A stretch of 64,000 bases of DNA from Enterobacter sp. RHBSTW-00175 (lineage in GTDB: Bacteria; Pseudomonadota; Gammaproteobacteria; Enterobacterales; Enterobacteriaceae): contig NZ_CP055930.1 in NCBI RefSeq assembly GCF_013927005.1, positions 2,542,001 through 2,606,000 of the forward strand, written 5' to 3'. Positions 39,475 through 48,405 of the stretch are shown in pieces (position 1 is the first letter of the stretch; every line of letters begins with the position of its first letter). The translations under genes and the position numbers were made by a program. The notes below the pieces were generated by a model. It did not search any database and was not told the DNA's origin. It saw only the letters and a program-made list of their open reading frames with translations.

Positions 39475-40983
39475 GTGACCTGGAAAACAACAGCCGAACA
39501 AAACGCCATCATCGAGTGGAAGGGCAATCATCTCGTGGTGAATGCCTTTGCCGGTACAGGTAAAACCTCCACTTTAGTGAGTTACGCTGAAGCCAACCCG
39601 GAAAGTAAAATGCTTTACCTCGCCTATAATCGCGCTGTGCGGGATGAGGCTGAACGCAAATTCCCCTATAACGTAGAGTGTAAAACGTCGCATCAGCTTG
39701 CATGGGCCCGTTTCGGCAAACATTTCCGTGACCGGCTGACAGCCAGTCTGCGCATTACGGATGTGGCCAGAAAGCTCAATACCCGCCACTGGGCGCTGGC
39801 GCGGCTGGCGCTCAGCGGGCTGAACATGTTCCTCTGCAGTGCTGACCCCGAGCCGGGGCTGATACATCTGCCGTCTGAGGATGATCGCCACGGTCTCGAT
39901 GCCGGTAAAATTCTGGGGGCAATACAAATCCTCTGGTATGAAATGAGCCGTACTGATTCAGTCTTTCCCGTCACGCACGACACCTACCTTAAACTGTTCC
40001 AGCTCTCTCATCCTGACCTGTCAAAACGCTGGGACACCATCCTCTTCGACGAGGCACAGGACGCCAATCCGGTGACCAGTGCATTTGTACTGAATCAGCC
40101 CTGCCGGGTCATTCTGGTCGGCGACCGTTACCAGCAGATATACCGGTTTCGGGGGGCAGATAATGCACTGAGAGCCCCGCAGCTGGTGCAGGCAGACCGG
40201 TTGTGGCTGACAGCGAGTTTTCGGTTTGGCCCTGAGGTCGCGCGGATGGCCAACATCCTGCTTGAACGTGCCGGAGAGGAAAAGCGCGTGACAGGTAACG
40301 GGGGGCAGGATGCTGTCGTCAGCAGCCTTCCGGCAGGGGCTGAGCATATTGCTGTACTGAGCCGGACGGTATCCGGCGTGATCGGCAGTGCCCTGACGGC
40401 GAGCCTTATGGAGAAAAATGTCTTCTGGGTCGGGGGGATTGAAGGCTACAAAACAGAGGAGCTGGAAAACCTGTACTGGTTCTCCGCCGATATGCCTGAA
40501 AAGATGCAGTCCCCGCGCCTCAGCCGGGACTACCGGGATTTTGATGAATACTGCTCAATAGCAAAAGCCACACAGGACGTGGAGATGAACCAGGCCATTC
40601 GTCTTCTCGATGACTTTTTCCCACTACCGCAAAAGCTGGCCATCATGCGCCGTCAGGTGGTAACCCATGAGAAAGACGCTCAGGTCACGGTTTCAACCGC
40701 ACACCGCAGCAAAGGGCTGGAATGGCCGGTGGTAATGCTGAGTGAGGATTTTACTGACATTACCGACCCGCTTCTTTCGCAGGATGAGCGGCAGGATGAG
40801 ACTAACCTGCTGTACGTGGCTGTCACCCGGGCCAGAAGAACGCTTGTGCTTAACGAACTGATGCGCTGGCTGAGTGATGAAGGCGGGAAAAACCGCGAGA
40901 CGACGCACGAAACCGTACCGTCCGGAAATGGAGAGAGCGCCGACAGGCACGAAGAAACGGGAAAAACTTCTGAGAGTGAGTAA
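39475..40983 (+). CDS. UvrD-like superfamily 1 DNA helicase of the ICE
   Basis: GTG 39475 follows GCGGGAGAA; an upstream in-frame start at 39388 would read through leader sequence. The 502-residue protein has motif I AFAGTGKTS (residues 24-32), motif II LFDEAQDANP (about 190), motif III DRYQQIYRFRGA, motif V STAHRSKGLEW and motif VI LYVAVTRAR of SF1A helicases. It lacks the large 1B/2B domains of UvrD. It lies directly before the TraI_2 gene, suggesting a role in strand unwinding during transfer or excision. Confidence 0.82.
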   Translation: MTWKTTAEQNAIIEWKGNHLVVNAFAGTGKTSTLVSYAEANPESKMLYLAYNRAVRDEAERKFPYNVECKTSHQLAWARFGKHFRDRLTASLRITDVARKLNTRHWALARLALSGLNMFLCSADPEPGLIHLPSEDDRHGLDAGKILGAIQILWYEMSRTDSVFPVTHDTYLKLFQLSHPDLSKRWDTILFDEAQDANPVTSAFVLNQPCRVILVGDRYQQIYRFRGADNALRAPQLVQADRLWLTASFRFGPEVARMANILLERAGEEKRVTGNGGQDAVVSSLPAGAEHIAVLSRTVSGVIGSALTASLMEKNVFWVGGIEGYKTEELENLYWFSADMPEKMQSPRLSRDYRDFDEYCSIAKATQDVEMNQAIRLLDDFFPLPQKLAIMRRQVVTHEKDAQVTVSTAHRSKGLEWPVVMLSEDFTDITDPLLSQDERQDETNLLYVAVTRARRTLVLNELMRWLSDEGGKNRETTHETVPSGNGESADRHEETGKTSESE

Positions 40984-41049
40984 CTGGTTTTTTATGGTGA
41001 AGCGCGGGGAGTGTCACAACACTGGGCAGCCCTATACCAGGAGAAAATC

Positions 41050-42669
41050 ATGCGCGACAGAATCAGGACCCTTAGGTTTCTGTTTTCAAAAGGTGAACCG
41101 GAACCAGCACATCATGTATCCGCTGTCACACCTGCCGGCTACCACACTCCGCGTACGGTCGATACGCTGTGCTGTAGTCCGTTGAGAAAAACCTGCCTGC
41201 AACAAATATGGGAAAACAGCTCACTTCCGGCGGATGTTTATCACCGGTTTTATATAACGCCACTGCATGGCTTACTGGCCAGGGTACAGAATGTGCCGGC
41301 AACACAGCAGGGAAGGTGGTCGCAGTCAGACGGCTTCGGGGACCTTACGCTGCAGTTCACAACCTGTGCGGTCAGACTGGCCAAAGGATACATGTTTCCA
41401 CCCGGAGCTGCGCCAGAAGAGCAGGCAGAGCAAAACGTGATGTGGAATGCAGTCATTTTCTGGTCTGCACTGTTCTGGCATTTGCCGCTCCTGGCGTCTC
41501 TGGAGGGTGAGCTGCTTGATGGTAAAAGCTGGCTTCCGGGAATAACCGTTCCGGACTCACCTTATCGATTTCGCTTCCGGGAAGCTGACAACTCCTCAGC
41601 TTTTGCAGCGCTGGCAGCAGGACAACTTGTGCCAGCAGAGGCGACAGGATGGCTGGCAGAAAATCCCGAAGCTCTGGGCAATCTTACCGGGGCCTTATGG
41701 AACCAGCATCCGGCGATGCCACTTATTAGAAGCTTAATGAAGCAAGCTGCTGAAAAGGTGGAATCGCCTTCGCTGGAGGTATCCGGGGCAAATGAGAAAG
41801 TTAACACCCTCATAGAGCCGGCCCTTTCAGTTACGCAAACGCCGTCTGATCAAGAGATTGAATCAGAACCGTCAGTAGAAGCAAAACTTAAAACTGCATC
41901 GCCAGAAGTTCCAGATTTGCAGGGTATTCAACTCGCATCTTCTATTGCACCGGTGCCGATGGCTGATGACAGCAATCTCGTCAGCAATGAAAAGGCAGGC
42001 GAGATTACGGAATGTGATCCAAACGAAACAGAGAAGGCTGATACAGAGATGCTGCTAAGTCTGTTCAGTGCAATTGCAGAGCCTGATATGACCGGGACTG
42101 AAGCATGTGATGAAGAGCCTTCAATCAGTACGAGAGCAGAAAGTGTGCCAGAATTTTCCCCCCTTAATGAACTAAGTCCCGAAGCTGATAAGCCTGAGAT
42201 AAATCAGACAGTAGCAGAAGACTCTTTCCCTGAACGCGCTGTAGAGGATAACATCCCTTTACACAGCATTAACATTGACGCACAAAAAACAGTGATAAAA
42301 AAACAGACTGGCACTGAATTTGTCAGGTGGCTTTCTGAAGGACTTAAGAGCAAGCGAATTGATATTAATCAGCCTGATTCGAGGGCGCATGCAGTTGCAG
42401 GGTTCATCTTTCTCAGGGTTCCGGACATATTTTATCTTTACATCAGAGAAAGCGGAGCAGAGCTAAGCAGGGATTCCATACAAATTGAATTTGAGAAGCT
42501 GCATATTCACAGGGTGCGCAGGGGAGAGCGTTTTATTAAAGCAAAACTGTACCACTCGCCTGGCAAAGAAGGCACGTTTAAACCTGTAAGTGGATATCTT
42601 GTCAAGACTACACACCTTTTCAGAGGGGCGTCTTCCCCTGAAGACAGCGGACTTCTGTCTTTCCTGTGA
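41050..42669 (+). CDS. TraI_2-type (MOBH) relaxase homologue, apparently lacking metal-site residues
   Basis: ATG 41050 has AGGAGA upstream; 539 residues. The N-terminal 230 residues align by eye with TraI_2 (QQIWENSSL…PPGAAPEEQAEQNVMWNAV…LLDGKSWLPG…YRFRF). The C-terminal 120 (FVRWLSEGLKSKRIDINQ…KPVSGYLVKTTHLF) match the TraI_2 C-terminal domain. The HHH motif expected near residues 88-100 reads GRWSQSDGFGD, and the usual HD-containing LLHDxGK segment reads LFWHLPLL (about 141-148). The linker (250-410) is acidic and repetitive. It could be a degenerate relaxase or a structural paralogue. It precedes the integrase, as in related ICEs. Confidence 0.75.
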   Translation: MRDRIRTLRFLFSKGEPEPAHHVSAVTPAGYHTPRTVDTLCCSPLRKTCLQQIWENSSLPADVYHRFYITPLHGLLARVQNVPATQQGRWSQSDGFGDLTLQFTTCAVRLAKGYMFPPGAAPEEQAEQNVMWNAVIFWSALFWHLPLLASLEGELLDGKSWLPGITVPDSPYRFRFREADNSSAFAALAAGQLVPAEATGWLAENPEALGNLTGALWNQHPAMPLIRSLMKQAAEKVESPSLEVSGANEKVNTLIEPALSVTQTPSDQEIESEPSVEAKLKTASPEVPDLQGIQLASSIAPVPMADDSNLVSNEKAGEITECDPNETEKADTEMLLSLFSAIAEPDMTGTEACDEEPSISTRAESVPEFSPLNELSPEADKPEINQTVAEDSFPERAVEDNIPLHSINIDAQKTVIKKQTGTEFVRWLSEGLKSKRIDINQPDSRAHAVAGFIFLRVPDIFYLYIRESGAELSRDSIQIEFEKLHIHRVRRGERFIKAKLYHSPGKEGTFKPVSGYLVKTTHLFRGASSPEDSGLLSFL

Positions 42670-42729
42670 AGGAGGGGCAGTCCATGAGGGCCCTTAAGGG
42701 CAGCTTGATTTAGAAAAAGGAAATGCTGT

Positions 42730-43761
42730 ATGTCTGACAAAAACCATTATACGACATGGGAAGAATTGCTTGAGGAGTACTTCTTCGCCCGAAACCTGCG
42801 AGCTGCAACAGAATGGAGCTACGCAAAGGTTGTAAAGGGATTCCTGAAATTTACGGGGGCAGACATAACCCCATCAATGGTTACACATCATGAAGTACTC
42901 AGATGGCGGCGACATGTACTCAGAGAAAAGCAACAATCGGCGCAGACCTGGAACAATAAAATTGCACATCTCAGGGCCCTCTATAACTATGCTATGGAAA
43001 GTGGTTTATTGCCTGCGGGCAAAAACCCTTTTAACAATTGCACTGTACAGCGGGACAGAAAGAAAAAGCGGACTTTAAACCGCTCTCAGCTAACCCGCCT
43101 TTATCTGATAATGCAGCAGGCTGAAATTGAATCCAACCGGAAAATTTTCGCACGTGGCGGTCGGAGTGCGCTTTACCCGGCCTGGTTCTGGATAACCGTC
43201 CTGGATACGCTCAGATATACGGGAATGAGGCAAAATCAACTGCTGCATATTCAGCTCAGGGACGTCAATCTGACAGAAGGTTATATAGATCTGCGCCTTG
43301 AGGGGAGTAAAACGCACAGGGAATGGCGCGTTCCCGTTGTTAAGCAGCTGCGTTTGCGGCTACAGCTTCTTCTTACACGGGCAACGGAGGCTGGAGCCGG
43401 GCCAAAAGATAACCTCTTCGATGTCAGTTTTTACATTGCCGGGAAAAAGGCAAAATTTGATAGGAATGATGTGACAGTGATGCATCAAAAGATCCGCTCC
43501 TTTTTTCGCCGTCTGTCAAAGGAATGTGGTTTTGCCGTTTCGCCGCACCGTTTCAGACATACCCTGGCTACAGAACTGATGAAAGCACCGGAAAGGAATC
43601 TTCAGTTGGTTAAAGATTTACTGGGTCATCGTAGCGTAAGCACAACAATGGAATATGTGGAACTCAATATGGACATTGTGGGAAAAACACTGGAAGAAGA
43701 ATTGTCGCTGCACACAGATCTCTGTGTAGAAAGGGAATTACAACTATTGACACAAAACTGA
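42730..43761 (+). CDS. int: ICE tyrosine integrase (tRNA-Phe site)
   Basis: 343 residues with a SAM-like core-binding domain (to about 100) and a catalytic domain: RYTGMRQNQL (Arg I), GSKTHREWRVPV (Lys), SPHRFRHTLATEL (HxxR), LLGHRSVSTTMEYVEL (His and nucleophile Tyr near 309). It lies about 195 nt from the tRNA-Phe 3' end, the usual place for the integrase of an element using that tRNA as its attachment site. It should drive integration and, with an excisionase outside this window, excision. Confidence 0.9.
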   Translation: MSDKNHYTTWEELLEEYFFARNLRAATEWSYAKVVKGFLKFTGADITPSMVTHHEVLRWRRHVLREKQQSAQTWNNKIAHLRALYNYAMESGLLPAGKNPFNNCTVQRDRKKKRTLNRSQLTRLYLIMQQAEIESNRKIFARGGRSALYPAWFWITVLDTLRYTGMRQNQLLHIQLRDVNLTEGYIDLRLEGSKTHREWRVPVVKQLRLRLQLLLTRATEAGAGPKDNLFDVSFYIAGKKAKFDRNDVTVMHQKIRSFFRRLSKECGFAVSPHRFRHTLATELMKAPERNLQLVKDLLGHRSVSTTMEYVELNMDIVGKTLEEELSLHTDLCVERELQLLTQN

Positions 43762-43792
43762 TTGACTGGGATTATTGCCAGTGATCGAGAAC

Positions 43793-43818
43793 AGGGAGCC
43801 TGCGGACACAGGCTCCCT
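43793..43818 (+). repeat. Inverted repeat after the integrase gene
   Basis: AGGGAGCCTG/CAGGCTCCCT, a perfect 10-bp stem with a 6-nt loop and no T-run. It may terminate int transcription or form part of the attachment-site architecture. Confidence 0.5.
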
Positions 43819-43956
43819 GACTTGAGGGACTGATTCAGAAACGTTAACCAGTGCAGATACGCCTACACCGGAGGACATTCCGTAATGACCGGCCCCTGTA
43901 TTAACCGCCCGTTAAGGTTCTCATCTCTTAACCAGCGTGCTTTGATGCAAAATTAG

Positions 43957-44032
43957 TGGTGCCCGGACTCGGAATCGAACCAAGGACACGGGGATTTTCA
44001 ATCCCCTGCTCTACCGACTGAGCTATCCGGGC
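43957..44032 (-). tRNA. pheU: tRNA-Phe (GAA), ICE attachment site
   Basis: Read on the minus strand it is GCCCGGATAGCTCAGTCGGT…, with anticodon loop around GAA and a 3' end GTCCGGGCACCA; 76 nt including encoded CCA. All four arms pair. Its 3' end faces the integrase, so the right-hand attachment core lies within the last bases of this gene and the tRNA is kept intact. The gene context (yjdC, dsbD beyond) matches E. coli pheU. Confidence 0.95.
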
Positions 44033-44138
44033 AACGGGGCGCATTAAACCGCAATCACGCACGGTCGTCAACACTATTTCGGGAAAAGCTGTTCAACTGC
44101 TTAACTTTGCGGCAGTCTGTCGGTTTGCGCGGCGAAAT

Positions 44139-44156
44139 TGCACAAATCTTCCAGAC
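44139..44156 (+). repeat. 18-bp direct repeat, copy 1 (candidate AraC-family operator)
   Basis: TGCACAAATCTTCCAGAC occurs here, upstream of the AraC-type gene, and again at 45015-45032 upstream of the exporter gene. Same orientation, 100% identical. Confidence 0.65.
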
Positions 44157-44201
44157 AGGTTTGGCGCAGTGTGACAATGCTGATGAGAAGAGGAGGGCAG
44201 T

Positions 44202-45047
44202 ATGGCGAACGACTGGCTTGAGCTGCGTCAGCATTCAGACACGGGCATTGAAACGATTAAAGCGCACTTTGAAGGTCATGCGTTTGATCCGCACTGGCAC
44301 GATAGCTACCTGGTTGGAATTACCCTTGCCGGTACTCAGCAGTTTCACTGCCGACGAGAGCGCCATCGTAGCCGTCCCGGCGATGCATTTTTACTGGAGC
44401 CTGGTGAGATCCACGACGGGGATGCGCCGATAGAAGGCGGGTTTACCTATCTGACGTTTTATCTGGACGAACAGTGGCTGACGAACACGCTGCATGGGCT
44501 GTATGACACCGTACCTGGCAGCTATTCGCTGCACTTTGCTCAAACGCTGACGCGAGAGCCGCAGCTGGTGCGTTCGATTGGCGAGACGTTTACCGCGCTT
44601 CACAGCGATGAGATGAAAATTGTTCAACAGAGCACGATGGACGGTTTGCTGGCGCAAATTACCTCACACTGCCACTGGCGTAAAAGATTGCCCTCGCAGC
44701 TACAGAGCGCGGCGGTGGCCCATCGTGCACGCGACTACCTGTACGCCCATATTGGCGATAACATCGGGCTGTCCGACCTTGCGCGTGAAACCGGGACGGA
44801 CAGGTTTACCCTGACGCGCTGTTTTAAACGCGAATTTCACCTTGCCCCGCACGCCTGGCTTATCCAGCTGCGGCTGGCAAAAGCACGACAGTGTCTGGCG
44901 CGCGGAGAACAGCCAGTCGACGTTGCCGCAGCTCTGGGTTTCGCGGACCAAAGCCACCTGGGGCGCTGGTTCCAGCGGGCATACCGTATTTCGCCAGCCC
45001 ATTACCGTCGGTTGTGCACAAATCTTCCAGACGTTTCCAGAAAATAG
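44202..45047 (+). CDS. AraC-family transcriptional regulator
   Basis: 281 residues; AGGAGG precedes the ATG. The N-terminal cupin-like sensor (FDPHWHDSYLVGITLAGTQQFHC…PGDAFLLEPGEIHDG) is followed by a C-terminal double helix-turn-helix (GLSDLARETGTDRFTLTRCFKREF… and VDVAAALGFADQSHLGRWFQRAYRISPAHYR). It lies 36 nt before a LysE-family exporter gene in the same direction. Two identical 18-bp repeats flank it, so it probably regulates itself and the exporter. The ligand is unknown, perhaps an amino acid. Confidence 0.88.
   Translation: MANDWLELRQHSDTGIETIKAHFEGHAFDPHWHDSYLVGITLAGTQQFHCRRERHRSRPGDAFLLEPGEIHDGDAPIEGGFTYLTFYLDEQWLTNTLHGLYDTVPGSYSLHFAQTLTREPQLVRSIGETFTALHSDEMKIVQQSTMDGLLAQITSHCHWRKRLPSQLQSAAVAHRARDYLYAHIGDNIGLSDLARETGTDRFTLTRCFKREFHLAPHAWLIQLRLAKARQCLARGEQPVDVAAALGFADQSHLGRWFQRAYRISPAHYRRLCTNLPDVSRK
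45015..45032 (+). repeat. 18-bp direct repeat, copy 2 (candidate operator before lysE-type gene)
   Basis: Identical to 44139-44156. It lies inside the last codons of the AraC-type gene, 52 nt before the exporter start, so it is constrained both as coding sequence and as a probable binding site. Confidence 0.65.
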
Positions 45048-45083
45048 CGTCACATTCATGGCTCTTATAATAAGGAGCCACCT

Positions 45084-45674
45084 GTGAGTCTGATCCCCTT
45101 CCTGCTGTTTGCTTTTGTTGCCTCGATAACGCCGGGGCCAACCAATATTCTGGTGCTGACCAACAGCCAGCATTTTGGTGTGAAAAATACTGTGCCTGCC
45201 ATTCTGGGCGGCTGTATTGCCGCGAGTGCCATTGTGTTGATTTCAGGGGCGGGCGCAGGGGAAGTGTTGCGTCAGTATCCGTTGATCCGTCAGGTAATGA
45301 GCTGGGCGGGTGTGCTGTGGTTAAGCTGGATGAGCTGGCAGTTGTTTAGCGCGCCCGCGGCGAATCTGTCGTCGAAAAGCCCTAACCGCTTTACCGCCCA
45401 GGCAGCGGCGCTGTTGCAGGTTGTTAACCCGAAAACCTGGATGATGGCGCTGGCGGTTGTCAGCCTGTTTTCCCCGGCAAGCGATAATGCACTGCGGGAT
45501 ATTGCTCTGATGGCGCTGTGGTTTTTGATTATCTCGATTGCGTGTCTGTTGTGCTGGGCATGGCTTGGCAAGGCGGTGAACAGAATTTTTCGCACCACCG
45601 TGGCGATGGTGCGTTTTCAGCGGCTGATGGCGGTGTGCCTGTTTGTTTCCGCCTGGGCCGGGATACTGGCTTAG
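45084..45674 (+). CDS. LysE/RhtB-family amino-acid exporter
   Basis: GTG start with AAGGAG 9 nt upstream; 196 residues with five or six membrane helices. The family N-terminus [22 protein letters not shown] and the central [16 protein letters not shown] are clear. These proteins export amino acids such as lysine, threonine or homoserine. The linked AraC regulator suggests induction by the substrate. Its stop overlaps the convergent yjdC stop. Confidence 0.88.
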   Translation: MSLIPFLLFAFVASITPGPTNILVLTNSQHFGVKNTVPAILGGCIAASAIVLISGAGAGEVLRQYPLIRQVMSWAGVLWLSWMSWQLFSAPAANLSSKSPNRFTAQAAALLQVVNPKTWMMALAVVSLFSPASDNALRDIALMALWFLIISIACLLCWAWLGKAVNRIFRTTVAMVRFQRLMAVCLFVSAWAGILA

Positions 45675-46246
45675 GTTAACGCACCACCTGAGCGGCACTG
45701 GGCAAAACGCAGAATATCTTCTGCAAGACGGTGCGCCGTATCCACGTCGACCTGGCTACGGTTCACCAGCATTCGGCTCAGACACCCTTCGAGTACCAGC
45801 TCCATCTGCCTGGCGACCATGGCAGGATCGTCCACTTCAAGCGTGGTGAGCAGCTCGTGGGTAAAGTCATGCGCCGCCCGTTTTTGCTGATTGGCCAACT
45901 GGTGAATCGGATGCTCAGGGTCGGGATAGAACGTACAGGCAGCGATAAACAGGCAGCCAGGGTAACGGTTGTTGCTCACGCATTCGGTCAGTGCGGTATA
46001 GCGCGCCAGCAATTTTTGTTCGGCCGTCAGCTCTTCATTTAACATGAGCTGCCGACGCCAGATATCGACCTGCTGGCTCAGATAGCGCAGGGCGTCATAA
46101 TGCAGCGCCTCTTTGTCGGGCCAGAAACGCTTAAGTTCATCCAGAGGGTAATCGATACGGTCGGCTACCATCTCAAGCGTGGTGCTGGCTATCCCTTGAA
46201 TCTCAAGCAATTGCAGGGCTTGTCCCAGTACGTCTTCGCGTTGCAC
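45671..46246 (-). CDS. yjdC: TetR-family regulator YjdC
   Basis: GTG at 46246 with GGAGGA upstream gives 191 residues ([33 protein letters not shown]…) matching E. coli YjdC from its annotated start; a longer frame would intrude on dsbD. It has an N-terminal TetR helix-turn-helix, with the C-terminal ligand domain conserved ([21 protein letters not shown]). The E. coli gene likewise follows dsbD. The ligand is not known. Confidence 0.92.
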   Translation of the reverse strand: MQREDVLGQALQLLEIQGIASTTLEMVADRIDYPLDELKRFWPDKEALHYDALRYLSQQVDIWRRQLMLNEELTAEQKLLARYTALTECVSNNRYPGCLFIAACTFYPDPEHPIHQLANQQKRAAHDFTHELLTTLEVDDPAMVARQMELVLEGCLSRMLVNRSQVDVDTAHRLAEDILRFAQCRSGGALT

Positions 46247-46295
46247 GGTTTTCTCCTCCGTTTTTCCCAACGGTTTGTTCCGTCTAAAGTGTCGT

Positions 46296-47993
46296 TTACG
46301 GTTGGCGATCGCGCAAATGTGCGCTAAATGCCGCGGCATTCATAAACCCGGTCACGCGAGCCGCGGGCTGCTCCTCGCCCTGTTTATTGAAAAACAGGAT
46401 GGTGGGCAGGCCGAGCACGTTAAGCTGTTTCAGTAACGCCTTATCCTGCGCGTTGTTCGCGGTGACATTCACCTGAAGCAGCACGGTTTCTTTCAGCGCG
46501 CTTTGCACCTGCGGGTCGCTAAAGGTGTATTTCTCGAACTCTTTGCAGGCTACACACCAGTCGGCATACAGATCAAGCATAACGGGCCGGCCATTCGCCT
46601 GGGCCAGGGCAGTGTTCAGTTCATCAACGTTCTTAATCTGCGTGAAGTTCAGGTGCGCCTGCGTTTGTGCTGCGGGGGTGCCAAATGCCCAGTCCTGCAA
46701 TGGACGTACGCTTATCAGTGCGGCGGCCAGCAACAGGATCTGCACCAGGCGCATCCAGGGCTTTGTCGCGCCCAGGCTGGTAATAAACGCCCAGCCAAAG
46801 AAAGCCACGCCCAGCATTGCCCACAGGCGCAGGCCCCAAATGTCACCGATGATGCGTTCCAGCAGGAACACCGGCAGCGCCAGGATCACAAAACCAAACG
46901 CTGTTTTTACGGTTTCCATCCACGGGCCGCTCTTCGGCAGCAGTCGGTTGCCGAACACCGTCACCAGGATCAGCGGTAAACCCATGCCGAGTGCGTACAG
47001 GTAAAGCGTGCCGCCACCCAGCCACAAATTGCCGCTCTGCGCGATGTACAGCAGGATAGCGCTCAGTGGTGCCGTGGTACACGGAGAACAAATCAGCCCG
47101 GCAATCGCCCCCATCGCAAACACGCCGCCTGCGGAGCCGCCCTGCTGACGGTTGCTCATCAGCGTTAAGCGGGTTTGCAGCGATGACGGCAGTTGCAGCG
47201 TAAACAGGCCAAACATCGACAGTGCCAGCAGGGTAAAGACAACCGACAAGCCGATGAGCACATATGGATGTTGCAGCGCCGCCTGGAACTGGAGCCCGGC
47301 GGCGGCGACCACAAGGCCGAGCGCAGTGTAGGTGAGCGCCATTCCCTGCACGTAGATAAAGGCCAGCAGCAGCGCCCGGGCGGTGGACAGACGTTGTTTA
47401 CCGCCCAGTACAATGCCGGAAATCAGCGGGTACATCGGCAGCACACACGGCGTGAAGGCAATGCCGATACCAATCAGTAAGGCCCAGAGTGCGGAGAACG
47501 GAAGCGCAGACCCCGGTTCACTCCCGACGCTCTTCCCGGAAGGTTGAGGAGGAGTGTCTGCGGCCATTTTGACTTCGCTCAGCGGAACGACTTTTGTTTC
47601 CGGCGGATAGCAGAAACCGGCGTCCGCGCAGCCCTGATAAGTGACGGTCAATGTGGCGCCTTTATCGGCCTGGTTCACCGTCACCGGCACACTCAGGCGC
47701 TGGCGATAAATTTCACTTTTGCCGTAAAACTCGTCTTCGTGCCACTCGCCTTTAGGTAACTGAAGCTGGCCAACGTTCGCCTGTGCAGGGGTAATGCTGA
47801 CCTGCTTGCGATAGAGGTAATAACCGTCCTTGACCTGCCAGGTCAGATTCAGGTCGTGTTGGTTTTGCTGGAAATCGAAGACGAACGCCTGATCGGCGGG
47901 AATAAAGTTAGAGCGGCCGGGTGCATCAAATAACCCGGCAAAAGCTGATGTGCTGCACAGCAGCAGGATCAGCGTAAGGACGCGTTGAGCCAT
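46296..47993 (-). CDS. dsbD: Thiol:disulfide interchange protein DsbD
   Basis: 565 residues. A signal peptide and N-terminal DsbD-alpha domain ([11 protein letters not shown]) are followed by eight membrane helices carrying the transmembrane cysteines ([10 protein letters not shown] and [10 protein letters not shown]) and a C-terminal thioredoxin domain ([16 protein letters not shown]). It passes electrons from cytoplasmic thioredoxin to periplasmic DsbC and DsbG and to the CcmG pathway. It overlaps cutA by 25 nt, an operon as in E. coli. Confidence 0.97.
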   Translation of the reverse strand: MAQRVLTLILLLCSTSAFAGLFDAPGRSNFIPADQAFVFDFQQNQHDLNLTWQVKDGYYLYRKQVSITPAQANVGQLQLPKGEWHEDEFYGKSEIYRQRLSVPVTVNQADKGATLTVTYQGCADAGFCYPPETKVVPLSEVKMAADTPPQPSGKSVGSEPGSALPFSALWALLIGIGIAFTPCVLPMYPLISGIVLGGKQRLSTARALLLAFIYVQGMALTYTALGLVVAAAGLQFQAALQHPYVLIGLSVVFTLLALSMFGLFTLQLPSSLQTRLTLMSNRQQGGSAGGVFAMGAIAGLICSPCTTAPLSAILLYIAQSGNLWLGGGTLYLYALGMGLPLILVTVFGNRLLPKSGPWMETVKTAFGFVILALPVFLLERIIGDIWGLRLWAMLGVAFFGWAFITSLGATKPWMRLVQILLLAAALISVRPLQDWAFGTPAAQTQAHLNFTQIKNVDELNTALAQANGRPVMLDLYADWCVACKEFEKYTFSDPQVQSALKETVLLQVNVTANNAQDKALLKQLNVLGLPTILFFNKQGEEQPAARVTGFMNAAAFSAHLRDRQP

Positions 47994-48292
47994 GAGAGAT
48001 AATCGTTATCGCCGTGTACCACCGGGAGTACCAGCAGTTCCGGGGTTTGGTAAGGATGATGAGACTTGAGACAATCGAGGAGCGCCTGCTGATTCACCGT
48101 GTTGGTTTTCAGCAGCATTTGTACTTCGTACTCCTGTTCCAGTTTACCTTCCCAGTAATACAGGGAGGTGGCGCCGGGGAGGAGGGTGACGCAGGCTGCC
48201 AGTTTTTCTGCCAGCACTTTGGCGGCAAGATCCTGGGCAGAAGCTTCATCTGGAGCGGTACAAAGCACAACAACAGCGTCTGGTGTATTCAC
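47969..48292 (-). CDS. cutA: Divalent-cation tolerance protein CutA
   Basis: 107 residues with the CutA trimer signature ([35 protein letters not shown]). It is linked to copper tolerance and metal binding in E. coli. The 3' end overlaps dsbD by 25 nt, so the two are co-expressed. Confidence 0.96.
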   Translation of the reverse strand: MNTPDAVVVLCTAPDEASAQDLAAKVLAEKLAACVTLLPGATSLYYWEGKLEQEYEVQMLLKTNTVNQQALLDCLKSHHPYQTPELLVLPVVHGDNDYLSWLNASLR

Positions 48293-48405
48293 AGGTCGAC
48301 CTCGTTATCGCGAAAAAAAACACTATACCATGCGAGGGCGCTGCTCATTAATGAATCGGGCCGCATAGCGACCCGATTTTAACTATTTTTACAACCACAA
48401 TGGGT

